A DNA stretch of 64,000 bases from Candidatus Sulfopaludibacter sp. SbA3 (GTDB taxonomy: Bacteria; Acidobacteriota; Terriglobia; Bryobacterales; Bryobacteraceae): the NCBI GenBank assembly GCA_945890485.1, contig CAMDCN010000008.1, positions 186,001-250,000 on the forward strand, given 5' to 3'. The number at the start of each line of letters is the position of its first letter. Positions within the stretch are counted from its first letter, which is position 1. The notes under the pieces were generated by a model. The model worked only from the letters and a program-made list of their open reading frames with translations, was not told the DNA's origin and ran no database searches. This document shows positions 36,436 to 45,028 of the stretch, piece by piece. Made by a program: the position numbers and the translations under genes.

Positions 36436-37323
36436 TTACCGGGCGTTTTGAACTTTAGGAGTGGCCAAGTAACCGCTAATCGTGTCTTTCCCAATTGAAT
36501 TGATCACGAGTTCATAGGGCTGTCTGGCTTTCGACGTATAAAACTGAAGCGGCTCGTTGAGAGTCTTGTCCTTCTTCTCCATCTTCTTGTCGTCAAACGT
36601 CAGGTCGATGGTGAAGCGGTTTTTCTTAACGTCTGATTTCTTGAGTTGCAACATGATGTCGCCCACTCGCCGAGCCGTCTTCTCCTTCGGCAGTGTGAAC
36701 TCGAAGTAGTTGCGGTCGCCCAACGCCTTCAGCGCCTGGAACTCCTTGTAGTTCGTCGCGATCAGGCCGCTTTGCTCACCCAGATCGCCTCGCGTCCGCT
36801 TGAGATCGGAGATGGTCTTGTCGAGTTCCGTCTTCGTGTTCGCCACGTCGGTCTTGACGGTACCGACTTCGGATGAAACCGCGGCAATCTTCGTATTGGC
36901 GGAGCTGGCTTCCTGCTTCACTTCCGTGATCTGGCTAGCCATCTGCTGCTGCACTGCTTTGGTCTCGCGTTCCAGTTTCGCGGTCAACTCCACCGCTTTT
37001 TTTTCCGCGTCGACCTTGGCTTGGCCGGCAGCCATCGCGGACTGGCGGCGAGCAGCTTCCAACTCGTCCTTCAATTCGCTGATGTATCGCTTGCTGGTGG
37101 CCGTCGTTACATTCGACGTCTCTTTGACGCTGGAAATTTCCCGGGTCATGGCGTCTTTCAAGCCGGCGACCTCGGTCTTCGTCTTGTCTAATTGAAGGAA
37201 CAAGTAGACATTGGCGCCCAAAAGCGCGAGCACTGATCCGAAAAGAATCGGAATCTTGATGCCACCACCCGAAGGGGGCGGGGGCGGGGGGGGCATATAC
37301 ATGGGGGTTGGATTGGGATTCAT
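36436..37323 (-). CDS. membrane-anchored coiled-coil protein, unknown function
   Basis: A 295-residue protein: a Pro-rich cytoplasmic start (a run of seven Pro), one membrane helix (about 22-42), a long coiled coil (about 45-190, heptads of Lys/Glu/Ala/Val) and a C-terminal beta domain of about 95 residues ending near 'GKDTISGYLATPKVQ'. ATG 37323 is preceded by GGAGG at 11 bases; a longer in-frame start at 37473 would run into the thymidine kinase gene. I do not recognise the family. The topology suits an envelope or cytoskeletal spacer. Confidence 0.75.
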   Translation of the reverse strand: MNPNPTPMYMPPPPPPPSGGGIKIPILFGSVLALLGANVYLFLQLDKTKTEVAGLKDAMTREISSVKETSNVTTATSKRYISELKDELEAARRQSAMAAGQAKVDAEKKAVELTAKLERETKAVQQQMASQITEVKQEASSANTKIAAVSSEVGTVKTDVANTKTELDKTISDLKRTRGDLGEQSGLIATNYKEFQALKALGDRNYFEFTLPKEKTARRVGDIMLQLKKSDVKKNRFTIDLTFDDKKMEKKDKTLNEPLQFYTSKARQPYELVINSIGKDTISGYLATPKVQNAR

Positions 37324-37348
37324 TTGCGGGTCAGCCTCCTGACAGTCG

Positions 37349-37375
37349 AATTTAGAATAACATTCGTCTTGACAA
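37349..37375 (-). promoter_or_regulatory. possible promoter for the coiled-coil gene
   Basis: On the minus strand TTGTCA (37375-37370) is followed after 15 bases by TAAATT (37354-37349), about 25 bases before the start codon. The spacing is short, so this is a weak call. Confidence 0.3.
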
Positions 37376-37402
37376 CTATATGCGGCAGGTGCGGGGCGGG
37401 TT

Positions 37403-38017
37403 TCAGGATTCGGGCCGCAGCGGCTTCGCGGCGGCGAACTCGAACCGCTCCTGCTTCGAGATTCCGGGCTCAAAACAGCGCCGGCAGCGGGCTTCGTACA
37501 TTCCCGTCGCGCCGACTACGATCAGATCCTCGCTCTCCACCAACCGTTGCGTATGTTTCGCCGGATTTCCGCAGCGCATACAAATCGCGAGCGTCTTGGT
37601 GATCGATTCCGCCCGGGCGAGCAGGTCGGGAATCGGTGGAAAGGGACGTCCCAGGTAGTCTGTGTCCAACCCGGCGATGATCACCTGTTTGCCGCTATCG
37701 GCTAACTGTTCGGCCAGCTCAACCAGCGCTGGGCCCATGAAGTTGGCCTCGTCAATTCCCACCACCTGCGTCCGCCAGTCCAGGATTGCGAGGATATCTT
37801 GCGCCCCGTCGACGACCTCCGACGCCATTCGCTGGTCGGCGTGAGAGACAATCTCTTCATGTGAATAGCGGATGTCGATCTTGGGTTTAAAAACCTGAAC
37901 CCGTTTCCGCGCGATGCGAGCCCTCCGCAGCCGGCGGATCAGTTCTTCGCTCTTGCCTGAAAACATTGGTCCGCACACAACCTCAATCCAGCCGGTGTGT
38001 CCGGTAAAAATATCCAT
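37403..38017 (-). CDS. tdk: thymidine kinase
   Basis: Salvage enzyme that phosphorylates thymidine (and deoxyuridine) with ATP; 204 residues, type II TK. The P-loop is 'GPMFSGKS' (residues 16-23), the catalytic region 'GIDEANFM', and the zinc-binding lasso has Cys pairs 'CMRCG' and 'CRRCF'. It is divergent from a methyltransferase gene with 8 bases between starts. Confidence 0.95.
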   Translation of the reverse strand: MDIFTGHTGWIEVVCGPMFSGKSEELIRRLRRARIARKRVQVFKPKIDIRYSHEEIVSHADQRMASEVVDGAQDILAILDWRTQVVGIDEANFMGPALVELAEQLADSGKQVIIAGLDTDYLGRPFPPIPDLLARAESITKTLAICMRCGNPAKHTQRLVESEDLIVVGATGMYEARCRRCFEPGISKQERFEFAAAKPLRPES

Positions 38018-38025
38018 ATCGCTTT

Positions 38026-38688
38026 ATGATGCCATGGCCCCCACCGCTAACCCACCGGAACATCGTGCCCGAATTGCTCGGCAATTTGACCCCCGAGCAG
38101 GCGGAACCCAATCTCCGCGATCTTCGGCGGCTGAACCGGTACTTCGGCGGGCGCCAAACCCTCCAATCGGTGCTCGCGCCGCTGTTGAAGCCGGGAATGC
38201 GGATTTTGGATGTTGGGGCCGCTTCCGGAGACCACGCCGCGGCGCTGGCGGATGCCGAGGTGGTCAGCATCGATATTTCCGAGTCCCACCTGCGCGGCGC
38301 CGCCGGGCAACGGGTGGTGGCGGACGCCTTCGCCCTGCCGTTTGCACCGGGGGCGTTCGACATCGTAATGGCGAACCTTTTTCTCCATCACTTTGAGGAT
38401 GCTGAAATCGTCGGCCTCCTAGCGCAATTTGCCACCCAGGCGAAGGTCGCCGTGGTGGTGAACGATTTAGAGAGAAACCGGATGGCCTGGAGCTTTCTGC
38501 CGCTCACCGCGCCGTTCCTAGGATGGGATCCGGTAACGATTCATGACGGCACCGTCAGCGTGGCGGCCGCTTTCCATCCCGGCGAGCTATCTGGCCTGTT
38601 CGATCGTGCTGGAATGAAGGGCGCCTGCATCCGGCGGCATCGCCCGTGGTTTCGGCTCTCGGCGGTCTGGCTGGCAGCAGACCGGTAG
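38026..38688 (+). CDS. class I SAM-dependent methyltransferase
   Basis: A 220-residue methyltransferase with motif I 'ILDVGAASGDHAAALADAE' (near 60-78), acidic post-I 'VVSIDISESHL', and 'FDIVMANLFLHHFED'. The N-terminal segment 'PELLGNLTPEQAEPNLRDLR' resembles small-molecule methyltransferases often found beside polyketide-type genes, but none are here. Two tandem ATG codons (38026, 38029) are possible starts. Its stop lies next to the stop of the convergent PQQ dehydrogenase gene. Substrate unknown. Confidence 0.8.
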   Translation: MMPWPPPLTHRNIVPELLGNLTPEQAEPNLRDLRRLNRYFGGRQTLQSVLAPLLKPGMRILDVGAASGDHAAALADAEVVSIDISESHLRGAAGQRVVADAFALPFAPGAFDIVMANLFLHHFEDAEIVGLLAQFATQAKVAVVVNDLERNRMAWSFLPLTAPFLGWDPVTIHDGTVSVAAAFHPGELSGLFDRAGMKGACIRRHRPWFRLSAVWLAADR

Positions 38689-38689
38689 A

Positions 38690-40522
38690 CTACGGCAGCG
38701 CAAACGCGATGTACGAACCATCGATCGGCTTCTGCGTCGCCGGAATCAGCCCCACCTGGGCCGACGCGCAAAATACGATGTACTGCTTTCCATTCACTTC
38801 GTAGATCGATGGAATGCCTTCGATCGCCATCGGCACCTCCTGCTCAAACAGCATTTTCCCGTTGTCGATGTCGAACGCCCGCACTTTCCGGTCTCGCGTC
38901 CCAGTAAAGATCAGCCCGCTCGCCGTTACCAGCGGCCCAACTTTGGGGTAGTGCGTCCCCGTGTTCTTTATCCCCTTGGCCGCCAACTCCGGCACCTCGC
39001 CCAGCGGGATCCTCCATTTGATCGAACCATCGTTCAAGTCGTAGACTGTCAACGAAGTCCACGGCGGCTTGATGGCGGCCAGCCCGTCGCTTGCGATCAT
39101 AAACCCGAATTGGCTCTCGTACCGTTCCTCCGCCGTCATGCCCGGCACCGCGTCTGCCTTCTTATCCAGCTTCAGCAAGCACGGCACATCTTTGCTTACC
39201 ACCACCAGCGTCCCCTTGAACGGATCCACCGCCGCCCCACCCCAATTCGCCCCGCCGTTGTTCCCCGGCATTTGAATCGCGCCCCGCGCCGCCGGTGGCG
39301 TAAACAAGCCCTCGTTCCGCGCGCTTAGGATCTGGTCCCGGAATTTCGCCCGGTCGGCCGCACTCAGAAAAGGACTCAAATCATCCACCGTGAACGACTG
39401 CCGGGCAAACGGCTCCGGCTTGGTTGGAAACGGCTGCGTCGGCCAGGTCGTCTCGCCCGGCATATCCGTCTTCGGCACCGGCCGCTCTTCAATCGGCCAC
39501 AGCGGCTTCCCGTTGGTGCGGTCAAACACCCAGACGAAGCCCTGTTTTGAAACCTGCGCCACGGCATCAATTGATTTGCCTTCGTGCTTTACCGTCAGCA
39601 GCTTCGGGGCCGTCGAATCGTCGTAATCCCAGATGTCGTGGTGCACCATCTGGTAATGCCAGATGCGCTTTCCGGTCCGGGCGTCCAATGCCAACAGCGA
39701 ATCCGCGAACAGGTTATGCCCCGCGCGGTCCTTGCCGTAGAAATTGTATTTCGCGCTCGCCGTCGGCGCGAACAGGATGCCCCGCTTCTCGTCGACCGAC
39801 ATCTCAGACCACACATTTGCCCCGCCTACCTTCTTCCAGGCATCCTTCTCCCACCCGTCGTAGCCAAACTCGCCGGGGCGGGGAATTGTGTGGAAGGTCC
39901 AAACCAGCTTGCCCGTTCGCACGTTGTACGCCCGGATGTCGCCTGGCGCCGAACCGTATCCTTGATTGGTGGCCGAACCGAGAATGATCAAGTCTTCAAA
40001 CACGCGCCCCGGGGACATCGACTGCAGCACCGTCAGCAGCTTCGGGTCCCGGTCGAGGCCTACGCGCAGGTCCACGCTGCCGCCCGTACCGAAGCTCTCG
40101 ATGCTCTTCCCCGTTAGGGCGTCAATCGCCCGCAGTGCATGGTTGCTCGCCAGCAGCAGCCGCCGATCCTTCCTGTCCTTGCTCTCCCAATAATTGATGC
40201 CGCGGTTGGTAATCACCTTCGTGTCCGCGGGCGGCGTCCACGTCCAAACCGGCTTCCCGGTCGCCGCCTGCAAGGCCACAATCGTGTTGCCTGCCCCCAT
40301 CACGTACATCAGGTCATCCACAATCACGGGGTTGAAGTTGTACTTCTTGTTCTCTCCGATCCGATAGCTCCAAGCGACCTTGAGCTTGGCTACGTTCTCC
40401 TTCGTAATCTGCCGCAACGACGAGTACTGGCTCGAATCCGGGCCGCCCCCGTAGTCGGACCAGGTCTTATAATCCTGAGCAAACGCCAGCGCGGCAACGG
40501 CAAAACCAAGAAGAATACGCAT
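38690..40522 (-). CDS. exported PQQ-dependent dehydrogenase
   Basis: A 610-residue quinoprotein with a signal peptide (about 1-15) and an eight-bladed beta-propeller built from W-docking repeats ('WSDYGGGPDSSQYSSLRQI', 'VAWSYRIG', 'ALDARTGKRIWHYQMVHHDI', 'PGNNGGANWGG'). It resembles membrane-type glucose/quinate dehydrogenases and other PQQ enzymes that oxidise alcohols or sugars in the periplasm. No cytochrome c or membrane domain is fused, and no PQQ synthesis genes are in the window, so the electron acceptor and substrate are open. Confidence 0.9.
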   Translation of the reverse strand: MRILLGFAVAALAFAQDYKTWSDYGGGPDSSQYSSLRQITKENVAKLKVAWSYRIGENKKYNFNPVIVDDLMYVMGAGNTIVALQAATGKPVWTWTPPADTKVITNRGINYWESKDRKDRRLLLASNHALRAIDALTGKSIESFGTGGSVDLRVGLDRDPKLLTVLQSMSPGRVFEDLIILGSATNQGYGSAPGDIRAYNVRTGKLVWTFHTIPRPGEFGYDGWEKDAWKKVGGANVWSEMSVDEKRGILFAPTASAKYNFYGKDRAGHNLFADSLLALDARTGKRIWHYQMVHHDIWDYDDSTAPKLLTVKHEGKSIDAVAQVSKQGFVWVFDRTNGKPLWPIEERPVPKTDMPGETTWPTQPFPTKPEPFARQSFTVDDLSPFLSAADRAKFRDQILSARNEGLFTPPAARGAIQMPGNNGGANWGGAAVDPFKGTLVVVSKDVPCLLKLDKKADAVPGMTAEERYESQFGFMIASDGLAAIKPPWTSLTVYDLNDGSIKWRIPLGEVPELAAKGIKNTGTHYPKVGPLVTASGLIFTGTRDRKVRAFDIDNGKMLFEQEVPMAIEGIPSIYEVNGKQYIVFCASAQVGLIPATQKPIDGSYIAFALP

Positions 40523-40608
40523 GAAACCTCAACGATATCACGCAGCCCCTGCGTCCCCCCGCCAGATTTTTTTGAACTCCGAAGCGCACCGCTTTCGAGT
40601 TCTGAATT

Positions 40609-41502
40609 ATGTTTAACCGTATTCTTCCCTTGTTTGCCGTCGCGGGATGCCTGGCCGCCCAGTCCTTTCCTACGCACGTCGCCATGGACGCCCTCCTCCG
40701 CATTCGTTTCTATCCCAATCAGGGCGCCTTCCTGATGGACAGCCCGATCCCCGTCCTTTTTCCCCCGCCGGGCGAATCCACCGGCCGCCTGCTCATTAAA
40801 AAGGCTGGCGGCGCCGCTGTCGTCACCAAAGACATCGTCATCCGCCCCTGGGCGCCCCACGGCGCGTTCGGCGAACTGCGCACCGCGGGCAACCAGGATT
40901 CCCTCGGTCCTATTCCCGCTGGCGACTACGTCGTCTCGGTTGAGATCGGCGGCAAAGAGGTGTCGGCCTACTCGTTCAGCATGAAGTCCGAAGGCTCCGG
41001 CGACGCCTTCAACCCGAAAACCGAAATGGTCCGCTCCGGCCCGTGGTCGAAGACCGCGTTTCTCACCGCCTTGACCGACGTCAACGTGCCTCTCGCCGGT
41101 ATTGGCATGTACGTCAGCACCCGCGAACTCCCCGGCTACACCGCCGGCAAACACGGGCCATTCTCCGTCCACCTGCTCCGCGCCGGCGCACAGATCGGTT
41201 CGATCGAAAGCACCGCCACCACGAGCGATTGGACGTTTTTCAAAGGCGACTTCCACGTCAACAAAGCCCAGGGCTATGGCTTCGTCAAATGGGCGGACGT
41301 CACGGGGACCCCGGGGGCATACTCCGTCGAGTTCCGCGCCGGCGGCAAGACGCTTCGCAGCTACAAGTTCACGGTCGCGGGCGGAAAGCTCGTCATGATT
41401 CCCGCCAACGAACCGTCTTTCGCCGGGCCCACCGCTCTCCCTGCTCAAACGCTGATCAATAATCGGCGGACCCAGGCGTTCTGGCTCGCGCCGATTCAGT
41501 AG
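40609..41502 (+). CDS. exported protein of unknown function
   Basis: A 297-residue protein with a signal peptide (about 1-17, cleavage after 'CLAAQ'), rich in beta-strands, with a repeated Ig-like feel: 'GDYVVSVEIGGKEVSAYSF' in the first half and 'PGAYSVEFRAGGKTLRSYKF' in the second. This suggests two related beta-sandwich domains of about 120 residues. No enzyme motif is seen. It is followed after 12 bases by the DoxX gene and may be the first gene of the long ABC/CHAT operon. A 469-codon frame antisense to it is judged a shadow. Confidence 0.65.
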   Translation: MFNRILPLFAVAGCLAAQSFPTHVAMDALLRIRFYPNQGAFLMDSPIPVLFPPPGESTGRLLIKKAGGAAVVTKDIVIRPWAPHGAFGELRTAGNQDSLGPIPAGDYVVSVEIGGKEVSAYSFSMKSEGSGDAFNPKTEMVRSGPWSKTAFLTALTDVNVPLAGIGMYVSTRELPGYTAGKHGPFSVHLLRAGAQIGSIESTATTSDWTFFKGDFHVNKAQGYGFVKWADVTGTPGAYSVEFRAGGKTLRSYKFTVAGGKLVMIPANEPSFAGPTALPAQTLINNRRTQAFWLAPIQ

Positions 41503-41514
41503 ACTCAAACATAA

Positions 41515-41961
41515 GTGATCGACTTCGGCTTGCTCTGGCTCCGGTTGGGATTCGGTTTCGGCATGGCGTGCCTCCACGGCGCGCAAAAGGTAGCCGGAGC
41601 GTGGGCCTACTTTCGCACCGGGGCCGAATGGGATTTGCTCCCCGAAGTTATCCTGCTCGGCTTCCCGTGGCCCGTCGCGTTCGCGCTTGCGGCCACGGCC
41701 GCCGAGTTTGCGGCGGCGATCCTGCTCGGATTGGGCCTCTTCACACGTTGGTGCGCCGGAGTGCTGGCGTTTACGATGCTGATGGCGGCACGCTACCACG
41801 CCATTGCTGGCGGCGAAGGGGAACCTGCCGCCGCTTACGGCTTCGTCTTTCTCGCTCTGGTATGGACGGGTGGGGGACGCTATTCCTGGGACTACTATCG
41901 GGGCTATGCCGATAATGGGAAGTTTCCCTCTGCGACAATCGAACGATGGCGCCGCGACTGA
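41515..41961 (+). CDS. DoxX family membrane protein
   Basis: A 148-residue protein with four membrane helices of the DoxX type ('LRLGFGFGMACLHGAQKV' start, 'AEFAAAILLGLGLFTRWCAG'). The family includes quinol-oxidase subunits and redox-linked membrane proteins; specific function unknown. The start is GTG. The end overlaps the start of the first ABC ATPase by 16 bases, so it is probably cotranscribed with the importer. Confidence 0.8.
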   Translation: MIDFGLLWLRLGFGFGMACLHGAQKVAGAWAYFRTGAEWDLLPEVILLGFPWPVAFALAATAAEFAAAILLGLGLFTRWCAGVLAFTMLMAARYHAIAGGEGEPAAAYGFVFLALVWTGGGRYSWDYYRGYADNGKFPSATIERWRRD

Positions 41962-42620
41962 AGATCGCGAATCTGAGCGTGACTTACGCCGGGGCGGTGA
42001 CGGCGCTTTCCGGCGTTAATCTCGAAGTTGCGCCCGGCGAGGCCCTCGGCGTCTTCGGCGAATCGGGAGCGGGGAAGTCGACTCTGCTGCGGGCAATCGT
42101 GCGGCTCCTACCGGCAGGAACTCTGGTCGAGGGTTCGATCCGCTCTGAAAGTGTGGAACTCCTTCTCGAGCCCGAAGACGGGATGCGGCGCGTGAGAGGC
42201 CGTGGCGTGGCCTACATCCCCCAGGCTCCGTCAGAGGCATTGAACCCGGTGCTAACGGCTCTGACACAGGTCGCGGAGGTTCTGCGCGTGCATTTCCCGA
42301 TGACCCGCGCGGCGTTGCGTGAAGCGGCTATGGAACGGCTGGCCCGCTTCTTCCCCGAGAACGCAACACGCATTGCGCACGCCTACCCGCATGAGCTGAG
42401 CGGAGGCGAGCGGCAGCGCGTCGTGATCTGCCAGGCGTTGTGCGCTTCTCCCGGCCTACTGTTGGCCGACGAGCCAACCTCGGCGCTCGATTCCGTCGCC
42501 CAACTGGAGTTTCTGCGGATGTTGCGGCACGAGCGGGAGCGAGCCGGGATGAGCTTGATCTTCGTGAGCCACGACCGCGCGGTGCTACGGTTCGTCACCG
42601 GCCGGCAGGTGTCACTGTGA
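41946..42620 (+). CDS. peptide/nickel-type ABC importer ATPase 1
   Basis: A 224-residue nucleotide-binding subunit like OppD/NikD: Walker A 'GESGAGKST' (near 38-46), Q-loop 'YIPQAPSEALNPV', signature 'LSGGERQRV', Walker B 'LLLADEPTSALDS' and the switch His in 'IFVSHDRAV'. It is about 100 residues shorter than OppD since it ends right after the core and lacks the C-terminal oligopeptide-type extension with Fe-S ligands. First of five importer genes; its stop overlaps the next start (GTGA). Confidence 0.9.
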   Translation: MAPRLKIANLSVTYAGAVTALSGVNLEVAPGEALGVFGESGAGKSTLLRAIVRLLPAGTLVEGSIRSESVELLLEPEDGMRRVRGRGVAYIPQAPSEALNPVLTALTQVAEVLRVHFPMTRAALREAAMERLARFFPENATRIAHAYPHELSGGERQRVVICQALCASPGLLLADEPTSALDSVAQLEFLRMLRHERERAGMSLIFVSHDRAVLRFVTGRQVSL

Positions 42621-43318
42621 CGCTTGAGTTGGTCGATGCTGGAAAGCTTTACGCGGAACGGCAGCGGTTCCGGGCCTTCGGGCCGGTGAGTCTCACACTG
42701 CGCGAAGGAGAGTGCGTGGCGCTCGTCGGCCGGTCGGGCGCGGGAAAAAGCACACTGGCGCGATGCCTGGCGGGGTTGGAGCCGTTGACGGAGGGCAGGC
42801 TGGAGGGCGGCGGACGAGCCGTGCAACTGCTGTTTCAGGATTCGCCGTCGGCGCTGCCTCGGCAGTGGACGGTGGCCGAAATTCTAGCGGAACCTCTCCA
42901 TCTGGCCGGACGGAGCGAGACGCCGGGGCAGTTGGGCGAACGATTGGAACAGGTGGGCCTGAGCGCAACGCTGCTTGGCCGTCCGGCGGACACCCTCAGC
43001 GGTGGGCAGCGGCAGCGCGTGGCTCTGTCAAGAACCTTGGCCGTGCCGGAGCTGCGGCTGCTGCTGCTCGACGAACCGTTTGCGGGATTGGACCCCGCAG
43101 CGGCCGCGGGATTGGCCGGCCTGGTGGAAGATTGGCGCGTGCGGAGGGGCATAGGCCTGCTGCTGATCACGCACGATCTGGCGGGGGTGCAACGGCTGGC
43201 GGAGACGGTGATGGTGATGGCGGAGGGGAGAATTGTCGAGACGAAGCCATCTGCGGAGTTCTTCAGCCGTGCCGAGCACCCGGCGAGCCGGGCCCTGCTG
43301 GAGGCCATGCTGCCTTGA
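42617..43318 (+). CDS. peptide/nickel-type ABC importer ATPase 2
   Basis: A 233-residue partner ATPase (OppF/NikE type) with Walker A 'GRSGAGKST' (near 38-46), signature 'LSGGQRQRVALSRTL', Walker B 'LLLLDEPFAGLDP' and the H-loop 'LLITHDLAG'. Like ATPase 1 it has no C-terminal extension. The GTG start at 42617 lies in a GTGA overlap; a longer in-frame reading starts inside the previous gene and is rejected. It ends in a TTGA overlap with the first permease. Confidence 0.9.
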   Translation: MTLELVDAGKLYAERQRFRAFGPVSLTLREGECVALVGRSGAGKSTLARCLAGLEPLTEGRLEGGGRAVQLLFQDSPSALPRQWTVAEILAEPLHLAGRSETPGQLGERLEQVGLSATLLGRPADTLSGGQRQRVALSRTLAVPELRLLLLDEPFAGLDPAAAAGLAGLVEDWRVRRGIGLLLITHDLAGVQRLAETVMVMAEGRIVETKPSAEFFSRAEHPASRALLEAMLP

Positions 43319-44223
43319 AGTATCTCCTCCGGCGGGTGGGTGGGGCGCTGCTGCAACTGGCGGCCGTGTCGGTGCTGGCGTTCGGCTTAATGGAACTCGC
43401 GCCGGGGGACTACCTCGAAGACATGCGCGTGAATCCGCAGATTCCGGCCGAAACGGTGGCGCGATGGCGTGCGGAATTCGGCTTGGACCAGCCGGCGGCG
43501 GTGCGGTACTGGCGATGGGCCGGTTCGGTCGTGCGCGGCGAGTTCGGCATGTCGATGGCGTATGGGATTCCGGTGTCGGAGCTGTTGGGGCCGCGCGTTG
43601 AACGGACGGTGGCCCTCTCCTTACTGGCGCTCGCGCTCACTTGGCTGATCGCGGTGCCGTGCGGGGTATGGTGCGCGGCGCGCCGCGGCGGATGGGTGGA
43701 CCGGCTGCTCGGCGGCGGAGCCACCGTCGCGTTGGCGTTGCCGGAACTCCTGGTGGGGCTGCTCCTGTTGCAGGGGGCGCTGTGGGCGGGATGGGGCCCG
43801 GTCAGCGGCCGCATCGGCCCCGCTGCCGCGGTCTTGCTGCTGGTCTCGTTCCCCGCCGTATTCCGGCACACGCGCAGTAGCGTTGCCGAGGTGCTGCGGT
43901 TGCCGTTCGTGGATCATCTCCGTGCCTCGGGCCTGAGCGAAATGCGAATTCTGTTCCGGCATGTGTTGCCCGCGAGTTTGAATCCGCTCGTCAGCTTACT
44001 GAGTCTGTCGCTCGCCGGAGTCACCAGCGCATCGCTCGTCGTGGAGGTGACACTCAGTTGGCCGGGCCTGGGGCCTCTGCTGCTCGAAGCTATTCTGGCG
44101 CGGGACGTCGCCGTCGTACTGGCTTCCGTGATGCTTGCCGCGGCGCTTTTGCAGGTGGCGACACTCGCCGGGGATCTGATGCTCTACCTTGTCGATCCCC
44201 GGATCCGGAGGGGCCGGGCATGA
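43315..44223 (+). CDS. peptide/nickel-type ABC importer permease 1 (OppB/DppB-like)
   Basis: A 302-residue inner-membrane permease starting 'KYLLRRVGGALLQLAAVSVLA', with the family's 'ELAPGDYLED' loop, about six helices and the EAA coupling motif region 'DHLRASGLSEMRILFRHVLP'. It pairs with the next gene to form the channel. The start is TTG overlapping the previous stop; the 200-residue in-frame upstream extension is a shadow of ATPase 2. Confidence 0.9.
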   Translation: MKYLLRRVGGALLQLAAVSVLAFGLMELAPGDYLEDMRVNPQIPAETVARWRAEFGLDQPAAVRYWRWAGSVVRGEFGMSMAYGIPVSELLGPRVERTVALSLLALALTWLIAVPCGVWCAARRGGWVDRLLGGGATVALALPELLVGLLLLQGALWAGWGPVSGRIGPAAAVLLLVSFPAVFRHTRSSVAEVLRLPFVDHLRASGLSEMRILFRHVLPASLNPLVSLLSLSLAGVTSASLVVEVTLSWPGLGPLLLEAILARDVAVVLASVMLAAALLQVATLAGDLMLYLVDPRIRRGRA

Positions 44224-45026
44224 AGGCGTGTGCCGTGTTCCTGATCGTGGCGCATCTGCTGGCTGCCATGGCGGGATGGGTGTCGAGCTATGACCCAGCC
44301 GAGCAGCATCGCGAACATGCGTGGGAAGCGCCGGGAGAGCGGTTTCCGCTCGGAACGGATGGACTGGGGCGGGACCAGTGGTCGAGGCTGGTCCATGGGG
44401 CGCGTATCTCTCTGTATTCCGGGTTGGCGGCGGGAGTGCTGTCGGCTGCGCTGGGACTGTTGCTCGGCGGCTGGGCTGGGCTGTCCGGCGGCTGGACCGA
44501 CCGGCTGATCACCCGCTTGATGGAGCTGTTCCTCGCCTTGCCGTGGATGTATCTGCTGCTGGCGGTGCGGGCGTTTTTCCCTTTGGAGACGGATGCCCGC
44601 CTGGTGTTCCTCGCGCTGCTGCTCCTGCTGGGAGCCATCGGATGGGCCCGGCCGGCGCGTCTGGTGCGAGGAATCGTGATGAGCGTGAAGGAGCGGGAAA
44701 GTCTTTTGGCGGCTCGGGGATTCGGCGCCGGACGATGGTATCTGTTGCGGCGGCACATCCTGCCGGAGGTCTTACCTGTGCTGGGAACGTATCTGAGCCT
44801 GGCGATTCCGCAGTATGTCGCGGCGGAGGCGACGCTGTCGTTTTTAGGGTTGGGCTTTAGCGGGTCAACCCCCAGTTGGGGTTCCCTGGTGGGGGCGATG
44901 GGGAGCCTGGAGGTGCTGAGCGAGGCATGGTGGATGGGGTTGCCCGCGGTGGCGCTAGCCCTGGTGTTGGGATGTTATTCTATTGTTTCCAGCGCTTTGG
45001 CGGGAACAGAACACCAGGGAAGGTGA
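44220..45026 (+). CDS. peptide/nickel-type ABC importer permease 2 (OppC/DppC-like)
   Basis: A 268-residue permease with the OppC-type N-terminal helix, the periplasmic stretch 'FPLGTDGLGRDQWSRLVHGA' that is diagnostic of this subunit, five more helices and the EAA motif 'ESLLAARGFGAGRWYLLRRH'. It is shorter at the N-terminus than typical OppC. ATG 44220 lies in an ATGA overlap with permease 1; the binding protein gene begins 2 bases after its stop. Confidence 0.9.
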   Translation: MKACAVFLIVAHLLAAMAGWVSSYDPAEQHREHAWEAPGERFPLGTDGLGRDQWSRLVHGARISLYSGLAAGVLSAALGLLLGGWAGLSGGWTDRLITRLMELFLALPWMYLLLAVRAFFPLETDARLVFLALLLLLGAIGWARPARLVRGIVMSVKERESLLAARGFGAGRWYLLRRHILPEVLPVLGTYLSLAIPQYVAAEATLSFLGLGFSGSTPSWGSLVGAMGSLEVLSEAWWMGLPAVALALVLGCYSIVSSALAGTEHQGR

Positions 45027-45028
45027 CC

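Noticed and set aside
40390-41799. 469-codon open frame on the minus strand
   Set aside because: It is antisense to the exported protein and DoxX genes, both of which have clear signal or membrane features; the translation is charged, low in structure and matches nothing. G+C-rich codon bias explains the open frame.
42712-43314. In-frame 200-residue extension of the first permease
   Set aside because: Gly/Arg-rich shadow of the second ATPase; the permease begins with its own N-terminal helix at TTG 43315.
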